From: Chryseobacterium soli
GTDB lineage: Bacteria; Bacteroidota; Bacteroidia; Flavobacteriales; Weeksellaceae
Direction: 5' to 3'
NCBI RefSeq assembly: GCF_000737705.1
Contig: NZ_JPRH01000003.1
Span: 248,001-312,000, forward strand
DNA length: 64,000 nt
The notes under the pieces are model-generated. The model saw nothing but the letters and a program-made list of their open reading frames with translations. It was not told where the DNA came from and ran no database searches. Positions 63,378 to 64,000 of the stretch are shown here, piece after piece (the first letter of the stretch is position 1; each line of letters begins with the position of its first letter). The position numbers were made by a program, and so were the translations under genes.

Positions 63378-64000
63378 ATGGGAATTGGTAATATTTTCCA
63401 CGCTTTTCAACCAAAAGATAAAATCTTTTTTGTCCTTTTTGAAAAAGTAACTGAAAACCTGGTAGCAATGTCTGAGGAATTCAACAACGGAATTAAAGAT
63501 TTTGATCTTAACGATGATTCAATGTTGAAAAAAATGAGCGACTACGAACATAAAAATGATGAGCTTACTCATGAAATTTTTATAGAACTGGGTAAAAATT
63601 TCATCACCCCTTTTGACCGTGAAGATATTCACACACTGGCAACTGGACTAGACGATATTGCTGATTATATCTACGCTTCAACGAAATATATTTTCTTATA
63701 CAAATCGCCTTTGATGAAGGCCTACGCAGATTTCTCCCTATTGATCCACAAAGCTTGTCTGGAAATCCAGAACGCAATGAAGAATCTTAAAGGATTCAAG
63801 AATATGGAGCAGGTAAAAGAAGCTTGTATCAAAGTAAACTCAATTGAAAATATTGCAGATGACTTGCTTTCAAACTCAATGGTGGAGTTATTTGAAACCA
63901 ATGATGCTATCAATATCATCAAAATTTCATCGGTACTTAATTATCTTGAAATCGTAACAGACAAAGCAGAAGATGTTGCCAATACGATTGAAAACATCAT
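63378..64000 (+). CDS. DUF47 (PhoU-like) phosphate-transport regulator, partial
   Basis: 207 codons visible, cut by the right edge. MGIGNIFHAFQPKDKIFFVLFEK start, helical PhoU-like region: DYEHKNDELTHEIFIELGKNFITPFDREDIHTLATGLDDIADYIY-type stretch with the family motif THExxxxLxxxFITPFDREDI, then NSIENIADDLLSNSMVELF. DUF47 proteins lie next to PiT-family phosphate permeases and tune them; the permease would be expected just beyond the edge. Start ATG 63378 chosen by frame and family start. Confidence 0.9.
   Translation, partial: MGIGNIFHAFQPKDKIFFVLFEKVTENLVAMSEEFNNGIKDFDLNDDSMLKKMSDYEHKNDELTHEIFIELGKNFITPFDREDIHTLATGLDDIADYIYASTKYIFLYKSPLMKAYADFSLLIHKACLEIQNAMKNLKGFKNMEQVKEACIKVNSIENIADDLLSNSMVELFETNDAINIIKISSVLNYLEIVTDKAEDVANTIENI

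Overview
The window reads as chromosome of a member of Bacteroidota, class Flavobacteriia, most like Chryseobacterium or a close relative. The pointers are: low GC, many genes preceded by a TAnnTTTG -7 box (the Bacteroidota promoter), a type IX secretion sorting tail, an S46 dipeptidyl-peptidase, an Oar-like TonB receptor, a sigma-54 activator beside a split-KdpD kdp locus, and short dispersed intergenic repeats. Genus is an inference; no rRNA gene is present.

Layout. 1-7100: S46 peptidase (DPP11-like), zinc-ribbon MBL-fold protein, M16 peptidase. 7100-17620: a complete potassium-uptake locus: NtrC-type activator, three tiny membrane ORFs (the last is KdpF), kdpA, kdpB, kdpC, an outer-membrane barrel, a KdpD N-terminal half, and a separate membrane histidine kinase. 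17860-24170: S41 peptidase, small hypotheticals, an AraC regulator with a Tet(X)-like flavin monooxygenase, and a large secreted LRR protein with a T9SS tail. 24400-39980: ligA, TonB receptor with a glycerophosphodiesterase, FabG-like reductase, prmA, SH3-domain protein, lipoprotein, sbcCD, and an e(P4)-type acid phosphatase.

40000-42300 is a gene graveyard: a frameshifted DUF4280/PAAR-like gene, an apparently intact DoxX gene, the tail of a short-chain dehydrogenase, and an AraC gene broken by several frameshifts. Next come two nearly identical tRNA-Pro/tRNA-Arg arrays in direct orientation about 6 kb apart, the second headed by tRNA-Ser. They bracket a small accessory segment: an erythromycin-esterase-like protein with an ABC-2 exporter in one overlapping operon, a secreted nuclease, and a DUF2975/XRE pair. 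48800-64000: lipoprotein amidase, aspartase, surface-polysaccharide genes (two glycosyltransferases, flippase, FkbM methyltransferase), DUF2461 protein, a TolC-MacA-MacB-type efflux operon, a DEAD-box helicase, and a DUF47 phosphate-transport regulator cut by the right edge.

The main functional unit is the kdp locus. It combines the high-affinity K+ pump, an outer-membrane channel candidate, and a control system that uses a sigma-54 activator and a divided KdpD instead of the classical KdpD/KdpE pair. The most unusual structural features are the graveyard and the duplicated tRNA arrays that bracket the accessory segment.
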